Positions 17,752-26,275 of a DNA stretch of 64,000 nt are shown here, one piece after another. The position numbers and the translations under genes are program-made. Numbering within the stretch: position 1 is the stretch's first letter; each line of letters opens with the position of its first letter. Under the pieces are notes generated by a model. That model had not been told where the DNA came from. It searched no databases and saw only the letters and a list, made by a program, of their open reading frames with translations. Source of the DNA: Catonella sp963545085 (GTDB lineage Bacteria; Bacillota; Clostridia; Lachnospirales; Lachnospiraceae); assembly GCA_963545085.1 (NCBI GenBank), contig CAUUHV010000002.1:62001-126000 (forward strand), given 5' to 3'.

Positions 17752-19539
17752 ATGAAAAAGTACAGAAAAATAGGCACTACGGTAATGCTCATGTCCATTA
17801 TTATCGCTACGGTAATTACTTTGGCGTTAGGCATACTTATAAAAGTAAGCCTTAACAAAGTGGCAAACCGCTCTCTTAAAACTATGGAAGAGAGAATGAG
17901 GGCGGATTATGACGAGATGATAAAGGGGCAGGTTCAGACGGTAATTACTATGATAGAGCCTATAAAGGAAATGGTCGCTTCAGGACAGCTTACGGAGGAT
18001 AAAGGGAAAGAGCTTGCGGCTTCTCTTATAAGAAAGGCAAGATATCTTGAGAGCGGGTATTTTTGGGTAGATACAACCGAAGGAAAAAATGTAGTACTTT
18101 TAGGTTCTACCGCAGAAGGAACAGACAGAACCGATCTTGTAGATGTAAACGGCTTTAAGATAGTGGAAAAATTTCTTGAGCTTGGAAACGGAGGCAGCGG
18201 TTCGGGATATTTAGAGTATTATTATCCTAAGGAAGGCGAAACAATTCCTTCGCCTAAAAGAGCGTATGTTCAGGCATATAAGCCTTTCGGTTGGATAATA
18301 GGCACAGGAAATTATATAGATGAGTTCGACAAAATAATAGCGAGTGAAACAGTCGAGAAAAATAATTATCTCAACAAAGTTACCGTTATTATCATAGTTG
18401 AGGCGCTTATAGCCCTCGGTTTATGCGTGGCGGCAAGTCTTATTTACGGAAACATGCTTTCGAGGAAAATGGCTTTGCTGTCGTCACTTGCCGACAGTAT
18501 GTCCGAGTATGATTTTAGAGATGATGACGGTAATACGGATAAAAAGCAGGGAAACAGCGAGCTTGACGGAATGATAGAAACCTTTAAAGGTGTAAGGAAA
18601 AATCTCAGAATGATGGCTCTTGCTACTATTGAGGACTCAAACAGCGTATCGGACATTTCGGATAATCTGTTTGAAATAGTTAAGAGCAATGCGGAAACCG
18701 CCTCAAAAGCCGCGGGAGCGTTGGATAACGTTTCCGATAGGATTACGGAACAGGCGGAAAGCACATCATCCGCGGCAGTAGCAAATAAAAACGAAAGAGC
18801 GCTTGTTGAAAATACTCTGAGAATTTTGGAAAAGTTGGAAACCTCCGTGCAGGTGATAGATGACAGAAAAAATGAAGGAATGGCGCTTTTAAAGGAGCTT
18901 AAGCAGGCGGGCAGGAACAGTTCCGAGGCTTTTGACATAATGAAGGTTATGACCGGAGAAACAAGTGAAAGCGCGGAGAAAATATCGGCGGCTTCACAGA
19001 TGATACAGTCTATTTCAGACCAGACGAATCTTCTTGCGCTTAACGCGGCAATAGAGGCGGCGCGTGCCGGAGAGCAGGGAAAAGGTTTTGCAGTAGTGGC
19101 GGAGGAGATAAGAAAGCTTGCTGAACAGTCGGCGGAATTTACCAAGGACATAAGAGCCGTTATAGATGTGCTTATGAGAAAATCCGAGGACTCCGTGGCT
19201 ATGATGGAGAAAGTGAGCTCGGCTGTGGACAGGCAGTCCGATATAAGAAGGGCTGCAAGCGGCAAATTTGAGGAGATAGCTACCGAGGTTGTAAGCAGCA
19301 GAACGGTTGTGGAAGAGCTTAAGACTTCGGCGGCAAGGATTGAAATCGAGAGTAAGAGTATCATGGATATGATAGAAAGCCTTTCAGCGATTTCCGAGGA
19401 AAACGCCGCAAGCATGGAAGAAGTAAATGCTATGGTTACTGAAGAAGCGGCACAGATGGGAGAGATTTCCGAAATGGGAAGTGAACTTAACGGTATTGCG
19501 GGAAGGCTAAAAAGCGAGATGTCAAATTTTAAGATTTGA
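17752..19539 (+). CDS. Methyl-accepting chemotaxis protein with a single Cache sensor domain
   Basis: 595 residues. A membrane helix lies at about 8-30, followed by an extracellular Cache_2-type domain (about 35-205, with GYFWVDTTEGKNV and PFGWIIGTGNYIDEFD) and a second helix near 210-240. The cytoplasmic signalling domain contains the invariant hairpin tip DQTNLLALNAAIEAARAGE. Such Cache domains bind small organic acids or similar ligands. This implies a CheA/CheW system elsewhere and probably motility. The ATG at 17752 has GGAGGA upstream; the ATG at 17704 does not. Confidence 0.92.
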   Translation: MKKYRKIGTTVMLMSIIIATVITLALGILIKVSLNKVANRSLKTMEERMRADYDEMIKGQVQTVITMIEPIKEMVASGQLTEDKGKELAASLIRKARYLESGYFWVDTTEGKNVVLLGSTAEGTDRTDLVDVNGFKIVEKFLELGNGGSGSGYLEYYYPKEGETIPSPKRAYVQAYKPFGWIIGTGNYIDEFDKIIASETVEKNNYLNKVTVIIIVEALIALGLCVAASLIYGNMLSRKMALLSSLADSMSEYDFRDDDGNTDKKQGNSELDGMIETFKGVRKNLRMMALATIEDSNSVSDISDNLFEIVKSNAETASKAAGALDNVSDRITEQAESTSSAAVANKNERALVENTLRILEKLETSVQVIDDRKNEGMALLKELKQAGRNSSEAFDIMKVMTGETSESAEKISAASQMIQSISDQTNLLALNAAIEAARAGEQGKGFAVVAEEIRKLAEQSAEFTKDIRAVIDVLMRKSEDSVAMMEKVSSAVDRQSDIRRAASGKFEEIATEVVSSRTVVEELKTSAARIEIESKSIMDMIESLSAISEENAASMEEVNAMVTEEAAQMGEISEMGSELNGIAGRLKSEMSNFKI

Positions 19540-19582
19540 CTGAAGATTTAAAGTAAAAATAAGGCTTATAATAGTAACAGAC

Positions 19583-19615
19583 AACAGCTTAGGGGGCGTT
19601 CCCCCCTAAGCTGTT
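19583..19615 (+). terminator. Perfect 14-bp hairpin in the def leader, without a U-tract
   Basis: AACAGCTTAGGGGG pairs with CCCCCTAAGCTGTT around a 5-base loop. It is followed by AAGGAGCG and then the ribosome site of def, not by uridines. It may be a weak terminator for the chemoreceptor, an RNA-stability stem or an attenuator. Confidence 0.55.
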
Positions 19616-19638
19616 AAGGAGCGACAGGAGGAAATTAC

Positions 19639-20055
19639 GTGGTAAAAGAGCTTGTTAAGGATCAGTTTTTTTTGGGATTAAAATCGGAGCCTGCGACTAA
19701 AGAGGACGAGTGGATTATAGAGGATTTGAAGGACACTCTTAAGGCGTTTTCAGAAGAATGTGTCGGAATGTCGGCAAATATGATAGGTGTAAATAAGAGA
19801 ATAATCGCGATTAAGCCGGAAAATTCGGAAATAATTACCGTGATGTTAAACCCTAAAATCATAAAGAAAAGCGGAGCCTATGAAACGGAAGAAGGCTGCA
19901 TGTGTCTTGACGGAGAGAGAGCGGTTACGAGGCACAGAAACATTACTCTTGAGTATTACGATGAGGATTTTAAGAAACATATAGGACTTTATAACGGATA
20001 TATAGCGGAAATAATAGAGCATGAGTGCGACCATTTGGAGGGCATATTGATTTAA
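19639..20055 (+). CDS. def: Peptide deformylase, short clostridial form
   Basis: This 138-residue metalloenzyme removes the formyl group from nascent proteins. Motif 1 is GMSANMIG (canonical GxGxAAxQ, here relaxed). Motif 2 is EGCMCLDGE, holding a metal-binding cysteine. Motif 3 is HECDH. The chain ends directly after HLEGILI, as in the short second-type deformylases I know from Lachnospiraceae, so this looks complete. It starts at GTG 19639 with AGGAGG 7 bases upstream. The relaxed motif 1 suggests altered specificity, and a standard def may exist elsewhere. It is closely followed by mgtE and pyk. Confidence 0.85.
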   Translation: MVKELVKDQFFLGLKSEPATKEDEWIIEDLKDTLKAFSEECVGMSANMIGVNKRIIAIKPENSEIITVMLNPKIIKKSGAYETEEGCMCLDGERAVTRHRNITLEYYDEDFKKHIGLYNGYIAEIIEHECDHLEGILI

Positions 20056-20082
20056 AAAAGAAACGGATAGGAGGAATCAGGC

Positions 20083-21444
20083 GTGGAAGATATAGATGAG
20101 AACTACAGGGAGGAGCTTGAAGAACTTCTTGAAAATAAGAATTATAAGGAACTGAAAGAGAAGATGGAAAGCATGAACGAGGCGGATATAGCCTCGGTGA
20201 TGGGAGAGATGAAGGATGAGGACTCTCTTAAACTTTTCAGAATTTTGCCTAAGGATATGGCGGCGGATGTATTCGCGAATCTGGAGCTTGATGACCAGCA
20301 GTATATTATTTCGTCCATGTCAGATAAAGAAGCATCCATAATTATAGATAATCTTATGGCGGATGACGCGACCGATCTTCTTGAGGAGATGCCGGCGAAT
20401 GTAGTAAAAAAGATACTTGCTAACGCAAGTCCTGAAACAAGAAGAGATATAAACCATCTGCTTCGTTACCCCGAGGATTCCGCAGGAAGCATAATGACGG
20501 TGGAGTTTGTGGATCTCAGAGAGGACATGACGGTAGCGGACGCGATAGAAAGAATAAGGAAAATAGGACTTGATAAGGAAACCGTAAATATCTGTTATGT
20601 GGTGGATAATAAGAGGATACTTAAAGGTACGGTAGCTCTGAGGTATCTTTTAATAAAAAAGCCGGATGAAAAAATCGGCGATATAATGAATATAAATGTA
20701 ATAAGCATAAATACTATGATGGACCAGGAGGAAGCCGCAAGAGCAATACAGAAGTACGATTTTACGGCGATGCCTGTAGTTGATAACGAGAACCGTATGG
20801 TCGGTATTATCACCGTAGACGACGTTGTGGATATCCTTCAGGAAGAGGCTACAGAGGATATTGAGAAGATGGCGGCTATTCTTCCTACCGATAAGCCGTA
20901 TTTCAAGATGACAACCTTTGAAACCTATAAAAAGAGGATGCCGTGGCTGTTGCTTCTTATGATTTCCGCAACATTTACCGGAGCGATAATAAAGAACTAC
21001 GAGGCGGCACTTGCCTCTTATGTAATACTTACGGCTTATATACCGATGTTAATGGACACCGGCGGAAATGCGGGCTCACAGTCGAGCGTTTCCATAATAA
21101 GAGGACTTTCGCTCGGAGAAATAGAATTTAAGGATATTTTCAAAGTAATGTGGAAGGAGGTTAGGGTATCCGTTTTTTGCGGAATTACACTGGCTTCGGC
21201 AAACCTTATAAAAATGTTGTTTTTTGACAGATTGGATTTGCGGGTTGCCCTTATAGTGGCGGGAACTCTTATTATAGTAGTTATCATTGCTAAGTTGATA
21301 GGCTGCAGTCTGCCTCTCATTGCTGAAAAAATAGGCTTCGACCCCGCCGTTATGGCGAGTCCGTTAATTACTACGATAGTGGACGCAATATCGCTTACTG
21401 TATATTTCGCTATTGCTACAACAGTACTTAATTTAGCCACTTGA
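20083..21444 (+). CDS. mgtE: Magnesium transporter MgtE
   Basis: 453 residues. The cytosolic N domain (about 1-125) has helical repeats, followed by a CBS pair (about 130-250, with TAMPVVDNENRMVGIITVDD) that senses magnesium. A five-helix membrane domain starts near 285. The selectivity segment PMLMDTGGNAGSQSS is intact. In the family the CBS domains close the channel when cytosolic Mg2+ is high. It starts at GTG 20083 after AGGAGG. No magnesium riboswitch is possible in the 27-base gap to def, so it is probably expressed with def. Confidence 0.95.
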   Translation: MEDIDENYREELEELLENKNYKELKEKMESMNEADIASVMGEMKDEDSLKLFRILPKDMAADVFANLELDDQQYIISSMSDKEASIIIDNLMADDATDLLEEMPANVVKKILANASPETRRDINHLLRYPEDSAGSIMTVEFVDLREDMTVADAIERIRKIGLDKETVNICYVVDNKRILKGTVALRYLLIKKPDEKIGDIMNINVISINTMMDQEEAARAIQKYDFTAMPVVDNENRMVGIITVDDVVDILQEEATEDIEKMAAILPTDKPYFKMTTFETYKKRMPWLLLLMISATFTGAIIKNYEAALASYVILTAYIPMLMDTGGNAGSQSSVSIIRGLSLGEIEFKDIFKVMWKEVRVSVFCGITLASANLIKMLFFDRLDLRVALIVAGTLIIVVIIAKLIGCSLPLIAEKIGFDPAVMASPLITTIVDAISLTVYFAIATTVLNLAT

Positions 21445-21460
21445 GAAGGGAAGGAAAATT

Positions 21461-22873
21461 ATGCGTAAGACAAAGATTATCTGCACCGTAGGTCCTGCGT
21501 GTGACAGTGAAGAAACCTTGACGGCAATGTGTAAGGCTGGAATGAATGTCGCAAGACTTAATTTTTCACACGGTACCTATGAGGAGCATCAAAGAAGGAT
21601 AGACACCATAAAAAAGGTGAGAACGGACTTAAACCTTCCTATCGCTATAATGCTTGATACAAAGGGGCCGGAATATCGCATAGGAAGCTTTCGCGACAAG
21701 AAGGTGGAGCTTAAAGAGGGAGATATATTTATTTTCACCTCGGAGGATATAATCGGTGATGAGACAAGGGTTTCGGTAAGCTATAAGGAACTTCCCAAAG
21801 AAATGAATATCGGAGATACTATTCTTCTTAATAACGGACTGCTTGAGTTCAAGGTACTTGAAACAAACGGCACGGAAATAAAATGTGAAGTTATGTGCGG
21901 AGGAACGCTTTCTGACAAAAAGAGTATGGCATTTCCGGGTAAGCATATAGAGCAAATTTATCTTTCCGACAAGGACAAGGAGGATATACTCTTCGGGATT
22001 AAAAATGATGTTGATTTTGTCGCGTGTTCCTTTGTTTCGGTAAAACAGGATGTAGTGGATGTGCTGGATTTTCTTAAAGAAAACGGCGGAACGAATATAA
22101 GCCTTATAGCCAAGATTGAAAATCAGTCGGGCTGCGACAATATTGAAGGTATTTGTGAGGTGTGCAGCGGGATTATGGTCGCAAGGGGCGATATGGGAGT
22201 TGAAATTCCGCTTGAAAGACTTCCTGCAATACAAAAGAGTCTTATTACAAAATGCAGGCTGCTCGGAAAGAGAGCGATAACCGCAACCGAAATGCTCGAG
22301 TCGATGATAAATAATCCGCGTCCTACAAGGGCGGAGGCTTCCGATGTGGCGAACGCGGTATATGACGGTACTTCCGCCATAATGCTCTCGGGAGAAACGG
22401 CGGCGGGAAGCTATCCAGTGCAAGCTGTGCAGACCATGGCTAAGATAGCTGAAAATACGGAAGAAAATATAAATTACAAAAAAAGATATTACAACAACGA
22501 GTTTTTTATAAAAAATGAAACGGATGCCATTTCACATGCCACTTGTGCCGTATCTATGGATATAGAGGCGAAGGCAATTGTTGCCTGCACCATTTCGGGA
22601 ATGACGGCAAGGCTCGTTTCAAGATTCAGAGGGCCTGCGCCTATAATCGGGCTTACGACGGACGAAAAGACATGGAGAAAGCTTGCTCTTTCATGGGGAG
22701 TTGTACCTAAGATGTGTGAAAGGCTTGATTCTACCGATGTACTTTTTTATATGGCTAAAAAAATTGCGGCAGAGGCGCTCGGTCTTGTAAAGGGTGATAA
22801 GCTTGTAATAACGGGAGGCATCATCAACGGACAGTCGGGGAATACGAATCTTATTAAAGTGGAAAGTGTATAA
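21461..22873 (+). CDS. pyk: Pyruvate kinase
   Basis: This 470-residue glycolytic enzyme converts phosphoenolpyruvate and ADP to pyruvate and ATP. It begins with KTKIICTVGPA, carries ARLNFSHG, the catalytic lysine region SLIAKIENQSG and the metal-site MVARGDMGVEIP, and closes with TGG and SGNTN near the C-terminus. It lacks the extra PEP-utiliser domain found in Bacillus enzymes, matching the short clostridial type. It lies 16 bases after mgtE with GAAGGGAAGGA as ribosome site. Confidence 0.96.
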   Translation: MRKTKIICTVGPACDSEETLTAMCKAGMNVARLNFSHGTYEEHQRRIDTIKKVRTDLNLPIAIMLDTKGPEYRIGSFRDKKVELKEGDIFIFTSEDIIGDETRVSVSYKELPKEMNIGDTILLNNGLLEFKVLETNGTEIKCEVMCGGTLSDKKSMAFPGKHIEQIYLSDKDKEDILFGIKNDVDFVACSFVSVKQDVVDVLDFLKENGGTNISLIAKIENQSGCDNIEGICEVCSGIMVARGDMGVEIPLERLPAIQKSLITKCRLLGKRAITATEMLESMINNPRPTRAEASDVANAVYDGTSAIMLSGETAAGSYPVQAVQTMAKIAENTEENINYKKRYYNNEFFIKNETDAISHATCAVSMDIEAKAIVACTISGMTARLVSRFRGPAPIIGLTTDEKTWRKLALSWGVVPKMCERLDSTDVLFYMAKKIAAEALGLVKGDKLVITGGIINGQSGNTNLIKVESV

Positions 22874-22968
22874 TATCCCCGAGTTTCAATACATTTTCAT
22901 TGAAAAACGCAGAAATTCAGGATAATATCAGGTTCGAAATTCGCATTAAATATATAAAGACAGAACTA

Positions 22969-23011
22969 CTCGAGTCAGGTTCGGGAAATTACGAACTTGA
23001 CTCGAGGTTTT
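22969..23011 (+). terminator. Strong terminator hairpin between pyk and the symporter gene
   Basis: A 15-bp stem, CTCGAGTCAGGTTCG pairing with CGAACTTGACTCGAG (one G-U), 8-base loop, then GTTTT. The ribosome site of the next gene starts only two bases after the tract, so it may also act as a leader structure. Confidence 0.75.
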
Positions 23012-23022
23012 AGGAGGAGAAA

Positions 23023-24444
23023 ATGGCTAAGGGAAGCATATCGGAGGGAAAAAGACGGAGATTTGCTTTATATGGCATAGGGGCTGTAGGGCTTGATTTA
23101 AGCTACGGAATGTTTTATTCCTTTTTGTCTTATTATCTCTCAAACATTTTGGGTTTAAAGGAGGCGTTTTTGCTTATTCTTACACCGATTGCGAGAATTT
23201 GGGACGGAATAAATGATCCTATGATGGGAACCGTTGTCGACAATACAAGGACAAGGTTCGGAAAGTATCGTCCTTGGATAGTAATCGGGGCATTTTCAAA
23301 CGCGATTGTTCTTACCATGCTTTTTACGTCATTCGGATTAAGCGGAACGCCTTTATATATTTATATAGCGGTTATGTATGTGCTTTGGGGAATGACGAAT
23401 ACTATGGCGGATATACCGTATTGGTCGATGATTCCGTCGTTTACGGGCGAAGAAAAGGAGAGAAATCTGGTAGCTACAATCGCAAGGAGTTTTTCGGGTT
23501 TGGGACAGGCTATAATCACCATACTTACACCGATAATTTTACCGATGCTCTCAAGCGGAGTCACTACGGAAAAGGGCTACAGCGCCGAGGGCTTTTCCCG
23601 TTGGGCGATGATTTGCGGTATAGCTTTAATACTTTTTTCGGCAGTTTGTGTGCTTAATACAAAGGAAAAAAATGTGGCTTACGGAGAGAAGCGGAAATTC
23701 AGCTTTAAACAGATTTTTAAAGTAATAAATTCCAACGACCAGCTCATAGTATTTATGATTTTTGCGATGCTTTCAAACGCGGGATGGTATCTTACAAGCT
23801 CGACGGCAGTTTATTACTTTACTGATGTTTTAGGTGAGCCTAAGGCGCAATCGCTTTTTCAGACTATAGGTTCGGCGGGCTATGTGCTTGGACTTTTTGT
23901 AATTCCCTTACTTTCAAGGAGGCTTACAAAGCGAACAATTTATTCGGTTTCTCTGATAACGGCAATGGCAGGATATACACTTATGCTTGTTTTCGGACCG
24001 CTTTTAAGGCTTACTGCGGTTATGAATTTCTGCTATATTTTAGCTTCGATAGGAATCAGCTCCATGTTCGTTTCGCAGACGATTTTTCTTGCGGATATAG
24101 TGGATTACGGAGAGTATAAAAACGGCACGAGAAATGAGAGTATAACATTTTCCATGAAGGGTTTTTTACAGAAAATGGCTTATACGATTCAGACATTTGT
24201 ATTGTTTATAAGTCTTGGAATAGCGGATTACAGCGGGCAGATAAAGACCGGAGGCATAGACGGGGTAACAAAGACGGTTATAGGTTTTTTGGCGTTCGGA
24301 ATGCCGGTAATCTTTATCGGAGCGTCATTTGCAGTCTTTAGAAAAAAGTTTAAGCTGCACGGGAAATTAAGTGAAGAGATAAGGGAATACATAGGCAAAC
24401 AAGCCGATAGACAGAACCGTGAACAGGCACTTGAAAAACGTTAA
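23023..24444 (+). CDS. GPH-family sugar:cation symporter (MelB type)
   Basis: 473 residues with about 12 membrane helices. Family hallmarks are GAVGLDLSYGMFYSFLSYYL at the N-terminus, the cation-site region RIWDGINDPMMG and the loop TRTRFGKYRPWI. The family imports glycosides, pentosides or hexuronides with Na+ or H+. The C-terminus lacks an EIIA-like regulatory domain. The substrate is not readable. It heads a short group with a GNAT protein, a lone PTS EIIB and a LysR regulator. Confidence 0.9.
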   Translation: MAKGSISEGKRRRFALYGIGAVGLDLSYGMFYSFLSYYLSNILGLKEAFLLILTPIARIWDGINDPMMGTVVDNTRTRFGKYRPWIVIGAFSNAIVLTMLFTSFGLSGTPLYIYIAVMYVLWGMTNTMADIPYWSMIPSFTGEEKERNLVATIARSFSGLGQAIITILTPIILPMLSSGVTTEKGYSAEGFSRWAMICGIALILFSAVCVLNTKEKNVAYGEKRKFSFKQIFKVINSNDQLIVFMIFAMLSNAGWYLTSSTAVYYFTDVLGEPKAQSLFQTIGSAGYVLGLFVIPLLSRRLTKRTIYSVSLITAMAGYTLMLVFGPLLRLTAVMNFCYILASIGISSMFVSQTIFLADIVDYGEYKNGTRNESITFSMKGFLQKMAYTIQTFVLFISLGIADYSGQIKTGGIDGVTKTVIGFLAFGMPVIFIGASFAVFRKKFKLHGKLSEEIREYIGKQADRQNREQALEKR

Positions 24445-24531
24445 TGTTGCGACTTTTGAAAAAATGGAGTAAAATCGAACCGTGACGGATTTCGGTTTGA
24501 ATATTTATATTTGATATAATGGAGGTAAAAT

Positions 24532-24834
24532 ATGAATTTTAAAGAAAATAATGAATATATCTGGCTTGAGGATGAAGCAGGGGAGAGAATAGCTTATGTA
24601 CAGTTTCCGGAAGCTCCGGACGGAGCGGTAAATCTTCTGCATACCGTGGTAAGCGAGAAGTTAAGAGGACAGGGAGTAGGAGGGAAGCTTCTCGATGCTT
24701 TTGTGGAGAAGCTTAAAAGAGAAGGAAAAAAGACGGAGCTGACCTGCTCTTACGCAATAAACTGGTTTGAAAAGCATCCCGAGCATAAGGATTTGGTTTT
24801 AAAGATAAATAAAGGCGGAAGCTGCAGCTTATAA
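24532..24834 (+). CDS. GNAT-type N-acetyltransferase, short COG2388 class
   Basis: A 100-residue single-domain protein. The acetyl-CoA loop appears as VVSEKLRGQGVGGKLLDAFVE, followed by a beta strand and SYAINWFEKHPEH, the typical end of this YjdJ-like class. The substrate is unknown. A GGAGGT site supports the start. It lies 45 bases from the PTS EIIB gene, probably the same transcript. Confidence 0.85.
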   Translation: MNFKENNEYIWLEDEAGERIAYVQFPEAPDGAVNLLHTVVSEKLRGQGVGGKLLDAFVEKLKREGKKTELTCSYAINWFEKHPEHKDLVLKINKGGSCSL

Positions 24835-24879
24835 CAGATGGATAAAGATGAGCTTTCATTGTTTTTTTGGAGGTTAATA

Positions 24880-25242
24880 ATGATTACGGAAATTGCGGCA
24901 GAAAAAATCTTGGCAAACGTAGGGGGAAAAGAGAACGTAGTCGGTATAATGAATTGCTCCACAAGACTCAGATTGGAACTTAAGGATTATAAAAAGGCGA
25001 ATATAAACGCCATTAAAGAAGTTGAGGGCGTAAAAGGAGTAATGGAGATCGGTTGCATTCAAATAATACTCGGAAGCGGGAATGTCGATAAGATAACGGC
25101 CGAGGTGGAAAAACTTACGGGGCTGAAATCCGAATATATTGAGGTTTGCGATATTATGAACAATGCTCCTTGCGAAGATGATGATAAGGAAACGGAAGCC
25201 GACGGTATTTTTGCAAAACTTGCGAAAATATTTAAGGATTGA
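24880..25242 (+). CDS. Stand-alone PTS EIIB domain (glucose/sucrose family)
   Basis: 120 residues. The phosphorylated cysteine is in MNCSTRLRLEL (the N-C-x-T-R-L-R signature of glucose-family EIIB domains), at about residue 27. No EIIC or EIIA domain is attached, and none is encoded nearby. An acidic tail follows the domain. The start at 24880 is set by GGAGG; the ATG at 24838 would add 14 unlikely residues. It may serve a permease elsewhere, or act as a phosphorylation-dependent regulator next to the LysR gene 38 bases away. Confidence 0.8.
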   Translation: MITEIAAEKILANVGGKENVVGIMNCSTRLRLELKDYKKANINAIKEVEGVKGVMEIGCIQIILGSGNVDKITAEVEKLTGLKSEYIEVCDIMNNAPCEDDDKETEADGIFAKLAKIFKD

Positions 25243-25280
25243 TACGGGCAAATATAAAGAGCGGCGATAAAGGGGAAAAA

Positions 25281-26168
25281 ATGGATATAAACCACGAGTT
25301 GTATAAGGTATTTTATCATGTGGCAAGCACACTCAGCTTTTCGGAAGCATCAAAAGCGCTTTTTATATCACAATCTGCGGTAAGCCAGTCTATTAAGGTT
25401 CTTGAAAAAAGACTCGGGCGCAAGCTTTTTATAAGAAGCACAAAAAAAGTAAAGCTGACAAGAGAGGGAGAAATTCTGTTTGACCATATAGAGCCTGCAA
25501 TAAATTTAATCAGTCTCGGAGAGAACAGAATTTTAGAGGCTAAATCGCTTAACGGCGGACAGCTCCTGATAGGTGCGAGCGATACGATATGCAGATATTA
25601 TTTAAAGCCATATCTTAAAGAATTTCATAACAGGTATCCGAATGTTCATATTAAGGTAGTAAACGGAACTTCGCTTAAATGTGTGGAGCTTTTAAAAGAG
25701 GGTATTTCGGATTTGATAATAGTAAATACACCGAACAGCGCACTCGGCAAGGTCGCTGAGGTAGAGGAATTAAGAACATTCAGAGATGTTTTTGTAGTGG
25801 GGAAAAAAGCTTTTCCGGAGCTTATGAACGGTACACACAGCTTGGCGGAACTGCAGAGATATCCTATGATGATGCTTGATAAGGCGTCTACAACAAGTGA
25901 GTTTTTGCACAGACTTTTCCTTAACGAGCATTTGGAGCTTATTCCTGAAATAGAGCTTTCAAGCAATGACCTTCTTATAGATTTGGCTAAGATAGGGTTA
26001 GGCATTGCCTGCGTTCCGGATTACTGTATAGATGATGAGGATGAGGAACTTTTTGCAGTAAAAACGAATTTTCCTTTGCCGGAAAGAGGAATCTCGGCAG
26101 CTTATGACGCGCTTAAAGATTCGGCGGAACCGGTAAAATATTTCTTAAATCTTATTAAGGGGGAGTAG
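25281..26168 (+). CDS. LysR-family transcriptional regulator
   Basis: 295 residues. The N-terminal helix-turn-helix is FSEASKALFISQSAVSQSIK followed by LEKRLGRKLF. The rest is the periplasmic-binding-like effector domain (GQLLIGASDTICRYYLKPYL). It is encoded in the same direction as the EIIB and GNAT genes instead of divergently, which is less usual for the family. Its target and effector are unknown. The start follows AAAGGGG. Confidence 0.88.
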   Translation: MDINHELYKVFYHVASTLSFSEASKALFISQSAVSQSIKVLEKRLGRKLFIRSTKKVKLTREGEILFDHIEPAINLISLGENRILEAKSLNGGQLLIGASDTICRYYLKPYLKEFHNRYPNVHIKVVNGTSLKCVELLKEGISDLIIVNTPNSALGKVAEVEELRTFRDVFVVGKKAFPELMNGTHSLAELQRYPMMMLDKASTTSEFLHRLFLNEHLELIPEIELSSNDLLIDLAKIGLGIACVPDYCIDDEDEELFAVKTNFPLPERGISAAYDALKDSAEPVKYFLNLIKGE

Positions 26169-26190
26169 GGAAGGAAGGCTTTAAATTTAT

Positions 26191-26210
26191 TCCCGTGACG
26201 GGAGAGTTTT
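26191..26210 (+). terminator. Small terminator after the LysR gene
   Basis: TCCCG-TGA-CGGGA followed by GAGTTTT. Short stem, so weak. Confidence 0.4.
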
Positions 26211-26275
26211 GCGCTCAAGTTAAACTTGTCCGTATGAAAACTGCCGCGGGATAATTCACTTTGAAAGGGTTCAGT

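Noticed and set aside
18444..19415. Long open frame (323 codons) on the strand opposite the chemoreceptor
   Set aside because: Low-complexity S/L/A/I-rich translation that mirrors the receptor gene, no ribosome site, no motif.
21629..22423. 264-codon frame opposite pyruvate kinase
   Set aside because: Antisense shadow of a well-supported gene; no conserved motif and no start signal.
24515..24520. TATAAT as -10 box for the GNAT gene
   Set aside because: It directly abuts the GGAGG ribosome site and has no -35 at proper spacing.
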